DNA of 64,000 bases from positions 1 to 64,000 of the forward strand of contig CAZIHR010000041.1 of NCBI GenBank assembly GCA_964538885.1. Reading direction: 5' to 3'. The translations under genes were made by a program, and so were the position numbers. Origin of the DNA: JAPOPJ01 sp964538885. GTDB lineage: Archaea; Thermoproteota; Nitrososphaeria; Nitrososphaerales; Nitrosopumilaceae. Shown here one piece after another: positions 42,200 to 50,434 of the stretch (positions are counted from its first letter, which is position 1; each line of letters starts with the position of its first letter). Below the pieces are notes generated by a model, which searched no databases, was not told where the DNA came from, and worked only from the letters and a program-made list of their open reading frames with translations.

Positions 42200-42541
42200 A
42201 TGTATGGTCACATGCTGAACATTGCGGGTAGTGAATGGATAATAATAATTTTTATCGCGCTTGTCTTAATTCTAGGTACGAATCAACTACCAAGTGCGGC
42301 AAAAAAACTGGGAAAAACAGTAAACGAGTACAATAAAGCAAAGAACGACGTACGGGACCAAATGGAGAGCATTACCAAACAAAATATCGAAATTTCTGGC
42401 CCTGTAGAAAATGAGAGACAGAAGATGGAAACAATTGCTAAATCATTTGGAACAAGCACTGATGACAAATCCGATGAAGAACTACGGAAAATGATCTCAG
42501 AGAAAATAGGGCAGCGGCGAACTGATGACTCGGAACAATGA
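42200..42541 (+). CDS. tatA: Twin-arginine translocase subunit TatA/TatB
   Basis: The 113-residue protein has one N-terminal membrane helix (SEWIIIIFIALVLILG), the FG-like hinge replaced by TNQLP, and an amphipathic helix (SAAKKLGKTVNEYNKAKND), the exact layout of TatA/TatB. It forms the pore component for export of folded, cofactor-containing proteins. TatC is not adjacent. A small ORF overlaps its last 17 bases. Confidence 0.9.
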   Translation: MYGHMLNIAGSEWIIIIFIALVLILGTNQLPSAAKKLGKTVNEYNKAKNDVRDQMESITKQNIEISGPVENERQKMETIAKSFGTSTDDKSDEELRKMISEKIGQRRTDDSEQ

Positions 42542-42683
42542 TCAATTCTTTCAATTCAATGTTGATTTGTATATGCATGATAAATTTACGGCATCAGATA
42601 GCAATCATGATAGATTCAAACTAATCAATCGTGTGGAAAATATTATAGAACCAAATGCTGTCAGCAAGATCTGCATGGGATAA
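42525..42683 (+). CDS. Small ORF (52 aa) overlapping the tatA 3' end, candidate gene
   Basis: An ATG frame of 52 codons starts 17 bases before the tatA stop and ends 25 bases before the SDR gene. It begins MTRNNDQFFQFNVDLYMHDK and has balanced, soluble composition (RFKLINRVENIIEPNAV). The overlap geometry resembles coupled genes elsewhere in the window. I do not recognise it and cannot exclude chance. Confidence 0.4.
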   Translation: MTRNNDQFFQFNVDLYMHDKFTASDSNHDRFKLINRVENIIEPNAVSKICMG

Positions 42684-42707
42684 ATATGATGAAATCTTTC
42701 AGCAAAT

Positions 42708-43538
42708 ATGGACAAAATTGCACTAGTCACAGGAAGTTCTAGTGGAATAGGATTTGAAACATCACTAGCACTTGCAAGGAATGGCTTTTACACATATGCA
42801 AGCATGAGAGATACTAGAAAGGGACAACAATTACTTGATGTGATAAAAAAAGAAAATTTGGCAATACAAATAATACAACTAGATGTAGACGATGTAGAAT
42901 CTATCGTCTCTGCCATCAAAAAAATAGAAGAAGAGTCGGGCAGAATAGATGTTTTGGTGAATAATGCAGGCTATGGGCAGCTTGGTTGCATGGAAGATGT
43001 CTCGATGGAAGAGTTTCGAAGACAGTTTGACACAAATTTTTTCAGCATTGTGAAAATCATTCAGCAAGTAGCCCCCATAATGCGTCGTCAGGGATCCGGT
43101 ACAATAGTCAACATAAGCTCAGTAGTAGGGAAAATGGGACTTCCGGGATCCCCCGCATACATTAGCACAAAGTTTGCACTAGAAGGTCTCAGTGAATGTC
43201 TTAGGTATGAGCTAAGACAGTTCGGAATACGAACCACGCTTATTGAGCCAGGAGTCATCAAGACAAATTTTTTCAATTCCATGAAGATTCCAGAATCCAA
43301 AAAAGATCCCAAATATAGAGAGCTTACTGAAAACATTTTGTCAGGTCTGAAGATGATGGTAGAGATGGGAACTCATCCATCCCAAGTAGCCGAAGTGATA
43401 ATAAGAGCCATACACGACAAAGAGATATTGCCAAGATATTCTGTGGGTGCTGACGCGGCCATGTTTTTAGATGCAAAAAAGGCAAAGACAGACATAGAGT
43501 TTGAAAAGTACATAAGCAAAGAGCTGTTTCCAAGCTAA
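42708..43538 (+). CDS. Short-chain dehydrogenase/reductase
   Basis: This 276-residue classical SDR has the cofactor motif TGSSSGIGFETS at residues 8-19, NNAGYGQLG, the catalytic Ser of NISSVVGKMG and YxxxK in SPAYISTKFALEG. The absence of an acidic residue specific for NAD at the end of strand 2 (ASMRDTRKG) suggests NADP. The substrate is unknown. ATAAATA about 28 bases upstream of the ATG is a likely TATA box. It is the last gene before a gene-poor kilobase. Confidence 0.88.
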   Translation: MDKIALVTGSSSGIGFETSLALARNGFYTYASMRDTRKGQQLLDVIKKENLAIQIIQLDVDDVESIVSAIKKIEEESGRIDVLVNNAGYGQLGCMEDVSMEEFRRQFDTNFFSIVKIIQQVAPIMRRQGSGTIVNISSVVGKMGLPGSPAYISTKFALEGLSECLRYELRQFGIRTTLIEPGVIKTNFFNSMKIPESKKDPKYRELTENILSGLKMMVEMGTHPSQVAEVIIRAIHDKEILPRYSVGADAAMFLDAKKAKTDIEFEKYISKELFPS

Positions 43539-43607
43539 TTCTTCCAGATATGGCGGCGTGCCAGCCCGCATGTGATCATAGATCATATATGGTAGTCTAT
43601 AGAGGCA

Positions 43608-43644
43608 GTCTAATTCCCACATACGACCATGGATCATTTTCGCA
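43608..43644 (+). repeat. 37-bp direct repeat, copy 1
   Basis: The 37-base sequence beginning GTCTAATTCCCACATACG and ending TTTTCGCA occurs identically at 43681-43717. The two copies are separated by 36 unrelated bases (43645-43680). No third copy is seen on either side. Confidence 0.9.
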
Positions 43645-43680
43645 ACTCGTTGCAGCCTCACAGTTGAATGTCTGTAATCT

Positions 43681-43717
43681 GTCTAATTCCCACATACGAC
43701 CATGGATCATTTTCGCA
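43681..43717 (+). repeat. 37-bp direct repeat, copy 2
   Basis: This is an exact copy of 43608-43644 at a 73-base period. The repeat contains CCATGG. Two copies without cas genes do not make a CRISPR array; duplication of a binding site or a remnant of recombination is more likely. Confidence 0.9.
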
Positions 43718-43887
43718 TCCATAATATCATACACCTGCACAGTTCTAGCTCGCCATAGTTAACATGATGGATAATCACTCACCATTAAATCGTTAAAAGC
43801 GCTCCTGAATTATCTACCACACCTAGAATCTTGATATCCTTTCATCACGTTCTGGATATGATTGTTGATCGGTTTTCCAATTTATCA

Positions 43888-44034
43888 TCAATTTCTTTGA
43901 CATTCATTTTGTAATTGCTTTATGGTGTTCTTGAGTGACGCGTAAAAAGAATCAGCCTCATCTGCCAGCACGATCGAATCCGTTAACACTAGTACAGCTG
44001 CTGCCAATGTAACATAAAGAATTTTCACCCTCAT
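43888..44034 (-). CDS. Small secreted peptide (48 aa), candidate or truncated gene
   Basis: An ATG frame of 48 codons encodes a clear signal peptide (MRVKILYVTLAAAVLVLTD, cleavage probably after VLA) and a short mature part beginning DEADSFYASLKNTIKQLQ. After the stop, the overlapping +1 frame continues KEIDDKLENRS, as if a frameshift had cut a longer helical secreted protein. It may be a real peptide or a decayed gene. Neither promoter nor family is evident. Confidence 0.4.
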   Translation of the reverse strand: MRVKILYVTLAAAVLVLTDSIVLADEADSFYASLKNTIKQLQNECQRN

Positions 44035-44056
44035 TCTGATCGCCCTCTGCATCTTT

Positions 44057-44560
44057 ATGGTATTTCTTGATCAGAGAGACAATCTGTTTGTTTACATGTC
44101 ATGGCTACAATCTAAATCCTGCTCTCTTCCTTGCACTCATGGCGGACCAGATCCAACCAAACGGAGTGTACTCCAAGTTCAACCAAGACTCACTAGAAAT
44201 CATGTATGGTATTTCATGGAATATAGGATCGAGAAAATGCAGATAAAACCATGCCGCGCCATACTTGGGTGCCAGTCAGGTGCTGATATCTTTGCATGTA
44301 ATGGAGCCCGAATTAAAATACATGGAGACCATGCAGCATTAGAGATTGGTCAGCCATCCCCAAGACAAATACATTACAGTGGATGTATTTCAGTCTGTTG
44401 CAAAACTCTACCTAAACTGTAAAAAATAAGAGAAATTTCAAGTGTAAAATGCAAATTGTGCGGCAAACTTGTATATTTCGAGTCCCAGAAAAGTCATCGA
44501 TCTTTGATCATTTTGTGGATCAATTTAGATCTACAGATCAAACCGCGTAGACATCCGTAA
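44057..44560 (+). pseudogene. Possible decayed gene ending in a zinc-finger-like segment
   Basis: One frame is open from 44057 to a TAA at 44420-44422 (121 codons) and, in the same frame beyond that stop, continues to 44560. The second part contains VKCKLCGKLVYFESQKSH, a CxxC finger with a following His that resembles small thaumarchaeal zinc-finger proteins, but has no start codon of its own. A second frame at about 44139 reads plausibly too (NGVYSKFNQDSLEIMYG). Mixed frames and the in-frame stop suggest debris rather than an active gene. Confidence 0.3.
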
Positions 44561-44664
44561 GAAACAATACATAACTTAATCATGCGCCAAATGCTATGAA
44601 GGATAAGCAGTTGTCCGTCTTGATTACTGTGTAACACTCTCCGCTATATTCGGTAAAATGATGG

Positions 44665-44762
44665 CGCCGGGAGGGAGATTTGAACTCCCGTTCCCTTGCG
44701 AGAACGCGCTTTATGGTAAATTAATTCCAGGCGCGCGCCCTACCAGGCTAGGCGACCCCGGC
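44665..44762 (-). tRNA. tRNA-Ser (GGA) with a 14-base intron
   Basis: The cloverleaf on the minus strand has acceptor GCCGGGG/TCCCGGC with discriminator G, D-arm GCCT/GGGC, anticodon stem CGCGC/GCGCG, a long variable arm (class II) and T-arm GGGAG-TTCAAAT-CTCCC. The loop reads CTGGAA then A, with anticodon GGA at 44726-44728. A 14-base intron (44711-44724) sits at the canonical 37/38 position. Long variable arm, discriminator G and anticodon agree on serine. Confidence 0.93.
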
Positions 44763-44879
44763 ACTGTCATATTGACAAGATAACAAACATAATATGATTA
44801 TATAATATGTGCCATGAATGTGATGTGTCTTTTGCAAGTCAATATGTATCATCACAAGTAACGCAGTAAAACCAAACTA

Positions 44880-45320
44880 TTATCGAACAGTTACCGTGAT
44901 TGACTTTTCGACATTGTTCCCTTCCAAATCTACTCCACCTGCATGAATCTTGTAGATACCTCCACGCGCCTGACTCTGATCATATTTTAATTGATTCCAT
45001 ACAAACTCTACTCCACGACCAGGCTCTAATCGAGTTTCCGCATCAGTTGCCATTGGTGTATACATGAGCATTCCTGATAATCCCGTAATTCGCAACCCAA
45101 AGGATGAATCCGAAAAGACCAATGGTACAGTCCCAGAGTTGATTAACTGTATCTTGATGTGTTCGCCCTTATCAAAGCTAGATTTTTCAGTTACCAATGA
45201 TAGAGACGGTCCATCTACAAAAATAAGCTGGCTTACCTGCCCTACATGAGACAGATAAATTCCAAATACCAATCCAGCAATAACGCCAACTACGATGAAC
45301 GTCAAAAGATTTTTTGCCAA
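44880..45320 (-). CDS. Membrane-anchored protein with an Ig-like extracellular domain
   Basis: The 146-residue protein has an N-terminal hydrophobic anchor (LLTFIVVGVIAGLVFGIYL) and a beta-sandwich-like domain outside the cell: LVTEKSSFDKGEHIKIQLIN, TVPLVFSDSSFGLRI, EPGRGVEFVWNQL and GGIYKIHAGGVDLEG. The pattern resembles BsuPI-type domains that often inhibit proteases or bind surfaces; function is unknown. It lies beside cbf5 on the same strand, 29 bases upstream of nothing else recognisable. Confidence 0.65.
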   Translation of the reverse strand: MAKNLLTFIVVGVIAGLVFGIYLSHVGQVSQLIFVDGPSLSLVTEKSSFDKGEHIKIQLINSGTVPLVFSDSSFGLRITGLSGMLMYTPMATDAETRLEPGRGVEFVWNQLKYDQSQARGGIYKIHAGGVDLEGNNVEKSITVTVR

Positions 45321-45349
45321 TAATCACAAGATAATTTTTTTAAAAAGTT

Positions 45350-46351
45350 TTATTCTTTTCTATGATGAGACTTTGTCTTCCATTTTTTGGGATATGTATC
45401 AGGAGCCATGATGATCCGTTTTGTTTCAAACGCATAACCTTTGGTGGCATCACGGATCTCATCTTCAGACATCATGGATTCGGCCAATGCCACCGCCTCA
45501 CCTTTCTGAGTATATATCCCCACAATGTCACCCTGTCTGAGACCCGGCGAGATCTCAAGTATGCCCGGAATAGCAAGTTGAGCACCATGACACAAAGCAT
45601 CCACGGCAGAATCCCGGATCACCACCGACTTTATCTCACTGAGTGCATGCTCTACGGGCCTTATCATTTTGGCTAATTTGGAACAGTCGTTTTTTTCTTT
45701 CCATAACGCAAATGCATCAGCCAGCTCATGCATGGTAATCAATCCATCTACCTCAGAGAATTGGTGTACTCTAGTCCTACGAAGCTCCACCATAGTTGCC
45801 CCCGGTCCCAAGACCTCCCCAATATCATAGTATAGCTTTCGTATGTAGGTGCCTGCTTCGCATGTGATCTTGGTAAGTAAAAGCCTCTCTTTTTGTTCTA
45901 GTACATCCAAGCTGTAAACCACCCGTGTCCTTGTTTGACGCCGTACTGCGGATCGTTGTGGCGGCTTCTGATATATCGGCCCCCGAAACAATTCAATTAC
46001 TTTATGGAGATTTTCTTTTGATGGGAGCGAATGAATCCTACCTAATGCATGATATTCTTTTGGACCATACAATAAAACCCCAAGTGCCTTTGTTGCATCC
46101 CCAAGGCCTAGCGGCAACACACCTGATACTGCCGGATCCAGTGTTCCACTGTGGCCAATCTTTTCAACTTGCAATATGCGTTTTGTCCATGCCACCACTT
46201 CATGACTTGTAGGTCCAGGCGGCTTGTCCAAAATTATCAAGCCATAATTTAACAGTTGTTCTATAGAACGTTCATCATAACGAATTCCATACTTGTCGTC
46301 TGTGATATCTTGATCTATCACCACAAGATTCTGTAACTGTTTCAGAGTCAT
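45350..46351 (-). CDS. cbf5: H/ACA RNP pseudouridine synthase Cbf5
   Basis: Cbf5 (333 residues) is the catalytic subunit of H/ACA guide RNPs and can also make tRNA pseudouridine 55. The catalytic Asp72 is in GHSGTLDPAVSGVLPL, preceded by LDKPPGPTSHEVVAW; YIRKLYYDIGEVLG is the second core motif. The C-terminal PUA domain spans about 250-330 (VVIRDSAVDALCHGAQLAIPG). Its ATG overlaps the cmk stop by 4 bases. Confidence 0.95.
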   Translation of the reverse strand: MTLKQLQNLVVIDQDITDDKYGIRYDERSIEQLLNYGLIILDKPPGPTSHEVVAWTKRILQVEKIGHSGTLDPAVSGVLPLGLGDATKALGVLLYGPKEYHALGRIHSLPSKENLHKVIELFRGPIYQKPPQRSAVRRQTRTRVVYSLDVLEQKERLLLTKITCEAGTYIRKLYYDIGEVLGPGATMVELRRTRVHQFSEVDGLITMHELADAFALWKEKNDCSKLAKMIRPVEHALSEIKSVVIRDSAVDALCHGAQLAIPGILEISPGLRQGDIVGIYTQKGEAVALAESMMSEDEIRDATKGYAFETKRIIMAPDTYPKKWKTKSHHRKE

Positions 46352-46908
46352 AACAGTCTTTTTACTGTACCAATTGCGATGTCAATTACCTGTCTTGCAG
46401 TTAAATCATCCGTATGAATTATGGCATCAAACACCGTCATATCATCCCCAAAGTCAAATCCATATAATTTCTTGTACAGTGCCTTGTTTTTATCAAATCT
46501 TTGCTTTGTGATATCTCGTGCTTCTTCCGGACTCATATTGTCCCTGCTTTGCATCCTTTTGGTACTGCTGGCATGGGATCCGGCAAGCCATATCTTAATT
46601 CCATCACCGACAAGCCATGGAAGAGTATAGCTTGTAATCACAATACCGCCATTCAGGAACAGTTTTGTCAATCCATCATCCAGCTTTTTGTCAAATTCAG
46701 AGTTTTGCTGTCGTTTGGCAAGGAACTCCATTCCATTTTCCGTGTCCCACCAATCGTCACCCGATGGATCATAGCCGTGCTCACTTGCCATCTTCTTTAG
46801 TACGTCACCACCACTGATGTACTGTACATTAAACATTTCTGCAAGTCCCCTAGCTACAGTGGTCTTTCCCACTGCAGGTGGCCCGGAAATCACTATTGAT
46901 TTTTTCAA
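46348..46908 (-). CDS. cmk: Cytidylate kinase, archaeal type
   Basis: The 186-residue kinase phosphorylates CMP/dCMP. The P-loop is ISGPPAVGKTTVARGLA (residues about 7-23), and YISGGDVLKKMA is the monophosphate site as in archaeal Cmk. RDNMSPEEARDITKQR is the lid region. It lies between the Oxa1/EMC3-like gene and cbf5 with 4-base overlaps, the order seen in other archaea (secY-adk-DUF106-cmk-cbf5). Confidence 0.92.
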   Translation of the reverse strand: MKKSIVISGPPAVGKTTVARGLAEMFNVQYISGGDVLKKMASEHGYDPSGDDWWDTENGMEFLAKRQQNSEFDKKLDDGLTKLFLNGGIVITSYTLPWLVGDGIKIWLAGSHASSTKRMQSRDNMSPEEARDITKQRFDKNKALYKKLYGFDFGDDMTVFDAIIHTDDLTARQVIDIAIGTVKRLL

Positions 46909-47543
46909 CTGAGATCCATCGAAGTTTTTGTGAGCTTCATAATTATTCCGCTAAATGCAATTGATGAGAGAAAGTACCAGGCCCATAGATACAACGAATT
47001 CTCTTGGTCGCACACATGTTCTGGATCTGCTGCCTGTTCTGCAGTGCACGTAAGCTGGAAAAAGTCTCCAGGAATTACATTAAGCGGTATGGGAGATAAT
47101 GCTACAGTGTATGAAAACAATTCTGGAAGTACGAGATAAAAGATCAGTATGAGAGGTACAAACGTAATCATCATAGGTCTCATATTCATCTGCATCAATT
47201 CCATGGACATCTTGTTCATGTAGGCAGATTTTTTGTTAAGCTCGTTTGTCTTTGCCTGATCTTTTGATCTCATTGCTGCAAGTCGTTCCTTCTGCCATGT
47301 TCTGGTCTCCTTCATTATTCGTTTTAGCTTTACTTGATCCACCATCTTTTTTCTGACTCCTGCATTAAACAAATTCAAAAGTATTCCAAACCCAGCTACT
47401 GCAAACATTGACGCTATAATGCCTTGAATCATTGGGTCATCGCTGCCCAAGGCACCAGCACGGCCACCCATAAAGTCAAAGAATCCATCATCTTCTTGTA
47501 GGAGTATGGTCTCCAAGAACAGTAAAACAAAATCAAATTCCAT
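46905..47543 (-). CDS. DUF106 membrane insertase, Oxa1/EMC3/YidC superfamily
   Basis: The 212-residue membrane protein has three helices: about 31-55 (GIIASMFAVAGFGILLNLFN), about 123-143 (MMITFVPLILIFYLVLP) and near the C-terminus (WAWYFLSSIAFSGIIM). A cytosolic coiled-coil hairpin lies between helices 1 and 2 (KRIMKETRTWQKERLAAMRS). This is the archaeal DUF106 layout, which assists membrane-protein insertion beside SecYEG. It is tucked between adk and cmk. Confidence 0.9.
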   Translation of the reverse strand: MEFDFVLLFLETILLQEDDGFFDFMGGRAGALGSDDPMIQGIIASMFAVAGFGILLNLFNAGVRKKMVDQVKLKRIMKETRTWQKERLAAMRSKDQAKTNELNKKSAYMNKMSMELMQMNMRPMMITFVPLILIFYLVLPELFSYTVALSPIPLNVIPGDFFQLTCTAEQAADPEHVCDQENSLYLWAWYFLSSIAFSGIIMKLTKTSMDLS

Positions 47544-47546
47544 ACA

Positions 47547-48134
47547 TTACATCTCCAGTACTTTTATTATGCCCGCCACTGCCTCATCAATCTTTCCCTC
47601 ATTATTCAGTACAAACTTGATTGGAGCCCCTGCAACCACGGCACATGAAGAGATCATTCCAGACTGGATATCTAATTCGGCCTTGATGCGAGGCATGGTG
47701 ATTTTGTCTCTGTTCCGTGTCTTGTCATTCATTCGCCTGTTGTATATCTCCTCAGGCTTTGCTGAAACTGACACAAAGTTTGTCGGTTTTATTATATTCA
47801 AGACATATTCTGGAAGCCCCGGATAGTAACCCTCAGGTGAACTTATGAACGCGTGTGTGTCAATAATTACTACATCATCATCCATCTGCGAGATCTTCTC
47901 GGCTGCAATTCGCTGAAGATGCTGCTGTTGCGGCATAGGTAATTTCCGTAACTCATCTCTGTTTCGTATGCCATTTTGTTGTGCAATATCAAGCATTAAA
48001 CTACCAAAGCCGTTGACGCTGACTTTGATGTTGCGAGCATTTAGCATTTCTACCAATCTTTTGAGCAGAGTGGTCTTTCCGACACCAGGTATTCCTACCA
48101 ATATGACTTTTTTATTTTCTGCCAAGCAACGCAC
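47547..48134 (-). CDS. adkA: Adenylate kinase, archaeal AdkA type
   Basis: The 195-residue enzyme interconverts AMP, ADP and ATP. The P-loop is LVGIPGVGKTTLLKRL at about 12-27 and the AMP site includes VNGFGSLMLDIAQQNG. VVIIDTHAFISSPEGYYPGLP is characteristic of the trimeric archaeal AdkA family rather than bacterial Adk. It overlaps secY by 23 bases, consistent with the secY-adk operon of archaea. Confidence 0.92.
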   Translation of the reverse strand: MRCLAENKKVILVGIPGVGKTTLLKRLVEMLNARNIKVSVNGFGSLMLDIAQQNGIRNRDELRKLPMPQQQHLQRIAAEKISQMDDDVVIIDTHAFISSPEGYYPGLPEYVLNIIKPTNFVSVSAKPEEIYNRRMNDKTRNRDKITMPRIKAELDIQSGMISSCAVVAGAPIKFVLNNEGKIDEAVAGIIKVLEM

Positions 48135-49542
48135 CCAATCGCGGCATTGTTACCTCTACCTGTTCTCTGACAAGCTGAGTGTAATAGTTAATGAGAATAT
48201 CAACCATAAGTAAAACACCGATTCCCGAGCCAAACACTCCCAAGACATCAGATACTCCTGCTAGCAGGCCCAGAATGGCAGAGCCGATCAGTGTGACGGA
48301 CGGAATGTATTTGTTCAACAGTGACTCGACTGGCTTGTTTGATCGCCTAAATCCGGGAATTTGAACGTCTGCATCAAGTAAATTCTGGGCTGCGCTCTTT
48401 GGAGACAGACCACCAAGCTCCACCCACAATTTTCCAAATATAATCACGATTCCCACCATAAACAACACATAACCTACTGCTCTACCTGGATCATCTGCAG
48501 CTACCTCCAAGCCTCGAGGAGGAGTGACATAATAAATCAAGCCACCTATAGGATTAGATGGGCTCGTGGGATCAAACTGTGCTAGGAAATTCATGAAAAA
48601 GTTATCATTTCGCGGATTAAAGTTTGACCAGAACATTTGCCCGATAAACACCGCGTTTGCAGTAAGAGCAGATGCCAAAATGACTGGAATGTTTGACACA
48701 TACATCATCTTGATCGGATAAACCGCTGAAAATCCTCTGTACTTTGTTGAGACAATTGGAATTTCGATCTTCATTCCCTGAGTGAATACCAAGATAAGCA
48801 GAACCCCGGCAGTAAGGCACAGTCCAAAGATACTGGGCAATTGATTTGCTCGGAAAAAGACATCAGATAGATCGCCGATCATTATAGATTCCCCAAGGTA
48901 CAGAATTATTCCTATCATCCCACCATCACCTGCCGGAAGTGGACTGAACAAGCTCCACAGTATTTGTTGTGTGACGCCTGCCATGATAAACAGACTAATT
49001 CCACTACCAAGGCCCCAGCCTTTCTGAATAAGCTCATCCAAGAACATAATTATGATGGAAGCTGCCATCAGCTGACCTATCATGATGTATAATACGTGGG
49101 GCTCTGTAATGCCAGGACCATATACTGCGATGGCATATACAATGGATTCGGCCACAATTACGATATAAGTTACAAGCTTGGTGGCAGTCTGAAATATGCC
49201 CCTTTCTTCGGGATTTTTGAAGTTAAACTTGAGAATTTCAGAACCACGGAGCAACTGCATCAACAGACCAGCAGTCACAATAGGTCCTATTCCCAGCTCT
49301 ACGAGAGTACCCTGTTGTGATGCAAAGATGACACGGGCAAACTGTAAAAAGTCAAATTCAGGAGTAGTAGCACCAAACAAAGGAGTTTGACCCATCACCA
49401 TATAGATGAGCAGTGCTACACCACACCAAAGCAATCTCATGGATAATGGGATCTTCTTTTTGGGTTTTGGAACTTGTGGGATGTATGGTTCTGCTTTGAA
49501 TACTATCTTGCGGATTGTTGTAGTTAAACTGCCTTCAGCCAT
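48112..49542 (-). CDS. secY: Protein translocase subunit SecY
   Basis: SecY (476 residues, ten predicted membrane helices) forms the Sec61-type protein-conducting channel. Visible landmarks are the plug region after helix 1 (MGQTPLFGATTPEF), LVELGIGPIVTAGLLMQLL, TKYRGFSAVYPIKMMYVSNIP (loop 6/7) and the cytosolic C-terminal loop VQIPGFRRSNKPVE. Its ATG overlaps the uL15 stop by 8 bases, so it is part of the ribosomal operon. Confidence 0.96.
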   Translation of the reverse strand: MAEGSLTTTIRKIVFKAEPYIPQVPKPKKKIPLSMRLLWCGVALLIYMVMGQTPLFGATTPEFDFLQFARVIFASQQGTLVELGIGPIVTAGLLMQLLRGSEILKFNFKNPEERGIFQTATKLVTYIVIVAESIVYAIAVYGPGITEPHVLYIMIGQLMAASIIIMFLDELIQKGWGLGSGISLFIMAGVTQQILWSLFSPLPAGDGGMIGIILYLGESIMIGDLSDVFFRANQLPSIFGLCLTAGVLLILVFTQGMKIEIPIVSTKYRGFSAVYPIKMMYVSNIPVILASALTANAVFIGQMFWSNFNPRNDNFFMNFLAQFDPTSPSNPIGGLIYYVTPPRGLEVAADDPGRAVGYVLFMVGIVIIFGKLWVELGGLSPKSAAQNLLDADVQIPGFRRSNKPVESLLNKYIPSVTLIGSAILGLLAGVSDVLGVFGSGIGVLLMVDILINYYTQLVREQVEVTMPRLGALLGRK

Positions 49543-49960
49543 TTACAGTTAGCACCTCTCCCCCAACTGCCTTAATCTTTTCTTCAGCAGACGCGGTGAA
49601 TCTTTGAATCTTGACTGAATATGCATTGGAGATCTTGCCACCACCTAGGAGTTTGTCATATCCTGCTGCTGTAAGATCAATTGTCTTTTTGCCTCCCTCT
49701 TCCTCTCCAAACTTTGTAAATAAATCATCAAGGTCACGAATGCTGGCCCATTTTTTTGAAACTAGTGGATGTGGCGGGTGAGTCGAACTATGTCCAAAAT
49801 GGTCAGGATCATCCTTCAACAAGGTACTATAATGATGCTTCATCATGCCTGAAACTCCTAGTCCGCCCTTGTGTCCACTAGCACGATGTTGCCCCACTTG
49901 GCCCCATCCCATATTCCGTCCACCTCTGAGTTTTCTTGTCTTTCTTAATCGTGTAGCCAT
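49535..49960 (-). CDS. rpl15: Large ribosomal subunit protein uL15
   Basis: uL15 (141 residues) shows the archaeal/eukaryotic N-terminal signature RKTRKLRGGRNMGWGQVGQHR followed by GHKGGLGVSGMMKHH. The C-terminal part (TIDLTAAGYDKLLGGGKIS, then AEEKIKAVGGEVL) matches the L18e/L15 fold. It sits between uL30 and secY as in the canonical spc operon. Confidence 0.96.
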   Translation of the reverse strand: MATRLRKTRKLRGGRNMGWGQVGQHRASGHKGGLGVSGMMKHHYSTLLKDDPDHFGHSSTHPPHPLVSKKWASIRDLDDLFTKFGEEEGGKKTIDLTAAGYDKLLGGGKISNAYSVKIQRFTASAEEKIKAVGGEVLTVNG

Positions 49961-49961
49961 G

Positions 49962-50429
49962 TTACATCATATTTCTAACAAGCAATCCCAGATCTTTGTT
50001 TTGGCCCAGAATTCCTTTCTGTCCATACAGCCGTTTTGTGCTTCTTTTAAACCCATGCTTGGGAGGCGCCAGAGCAAACCATGGTTTTAGAGGCTTTAAT
50101 TTGGATAGGACCGCCGTTCCTTCAGACAGGGATGTTGCCAATTCGCTCATGCTGGAAAATCCCAATTCAACTATATCCTCTTGGGTGATCTTCTGATAAC
50201 CCGACTTTCTTGCTTTTTTAGATAATAGTTCATTTGCCAAGTCGGCATCAAGCTCAATCCAAGATATGTAGTGTTTTATTTTGGCTAGCATTCCCAGTGT
50301 GTTGTACTTTGCAGGTAAAATTGTTGCACGATATCTTTTTTCCAGCTTCATCAAGCTCATAGTATATGCGGCCCAATGAGGAACATCAGCTTGCCCTTTA
50401 ATTCTCACAACAAGATATGCATTTCCCAT
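49962..50429 (-). CDS. rpl30: Large ribosomal subunit protein uL30
   Basis: uL30 (155 residues) is the long archaeal L30/L7 type. The core begins AYLVVRIKGQADVPHWAAYT with LGMLAKIKHYISWIELD; the C-terminal extension with KPLKPWFALAPPKHGFKRST is shared with archaeal and eukaryotic homologues. It follows uS5 by 5 bases and precedes uL15 by one. Confidence 0.95.
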   Translation of the reverse strand: MGNAYLVVRIKGQADVPHWAAYTMSLMKLEKRYRATILPAKYNTLGMLAKIKHYISWIELDADLANELLSKKARKSGYQKITQEDIVELGFSSMSELATSLSEGTAVLSKLKPLKPWFALAPPKHGFKRSTKRLYGQKGILGQNKDLGLLVRNMM

Positions 50430-50434
50430 TCAAA

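Larger units (their letters stand above)
43539..44664. other. Gene-poor kilobase with repeats and gene debris
   Basis: Between the SDR gene and tRNA-Ser no convincing full-length gene is found. The stretch holds the 37-bp direct repeat pair, a 48-codon secreted micro-ORF on the minus strand (43888-44034) and a run of open but interrupted frames on the plus strand (44057-44560) ending in a CxxC zinc-finger-like segment. Proximity to a tRNA gene makes past integration plausible, but no integrase or att repeat is visible. Confidence 0.5.

Noticed and set aside
43608..43717. Minimal CRISPR array (37-bp repeats, 36-bp spacer)
   Set aside because: Only two repeats, no leader-like or degenerate third repeat, and no cas genes in the window.
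43550..43762. 70-codon plus-strand ORF across the direct repeats
   Set aside because: It reads the two identical repeats in different frames, so it is not a conserved coding repeat, and it lacks promoter support.
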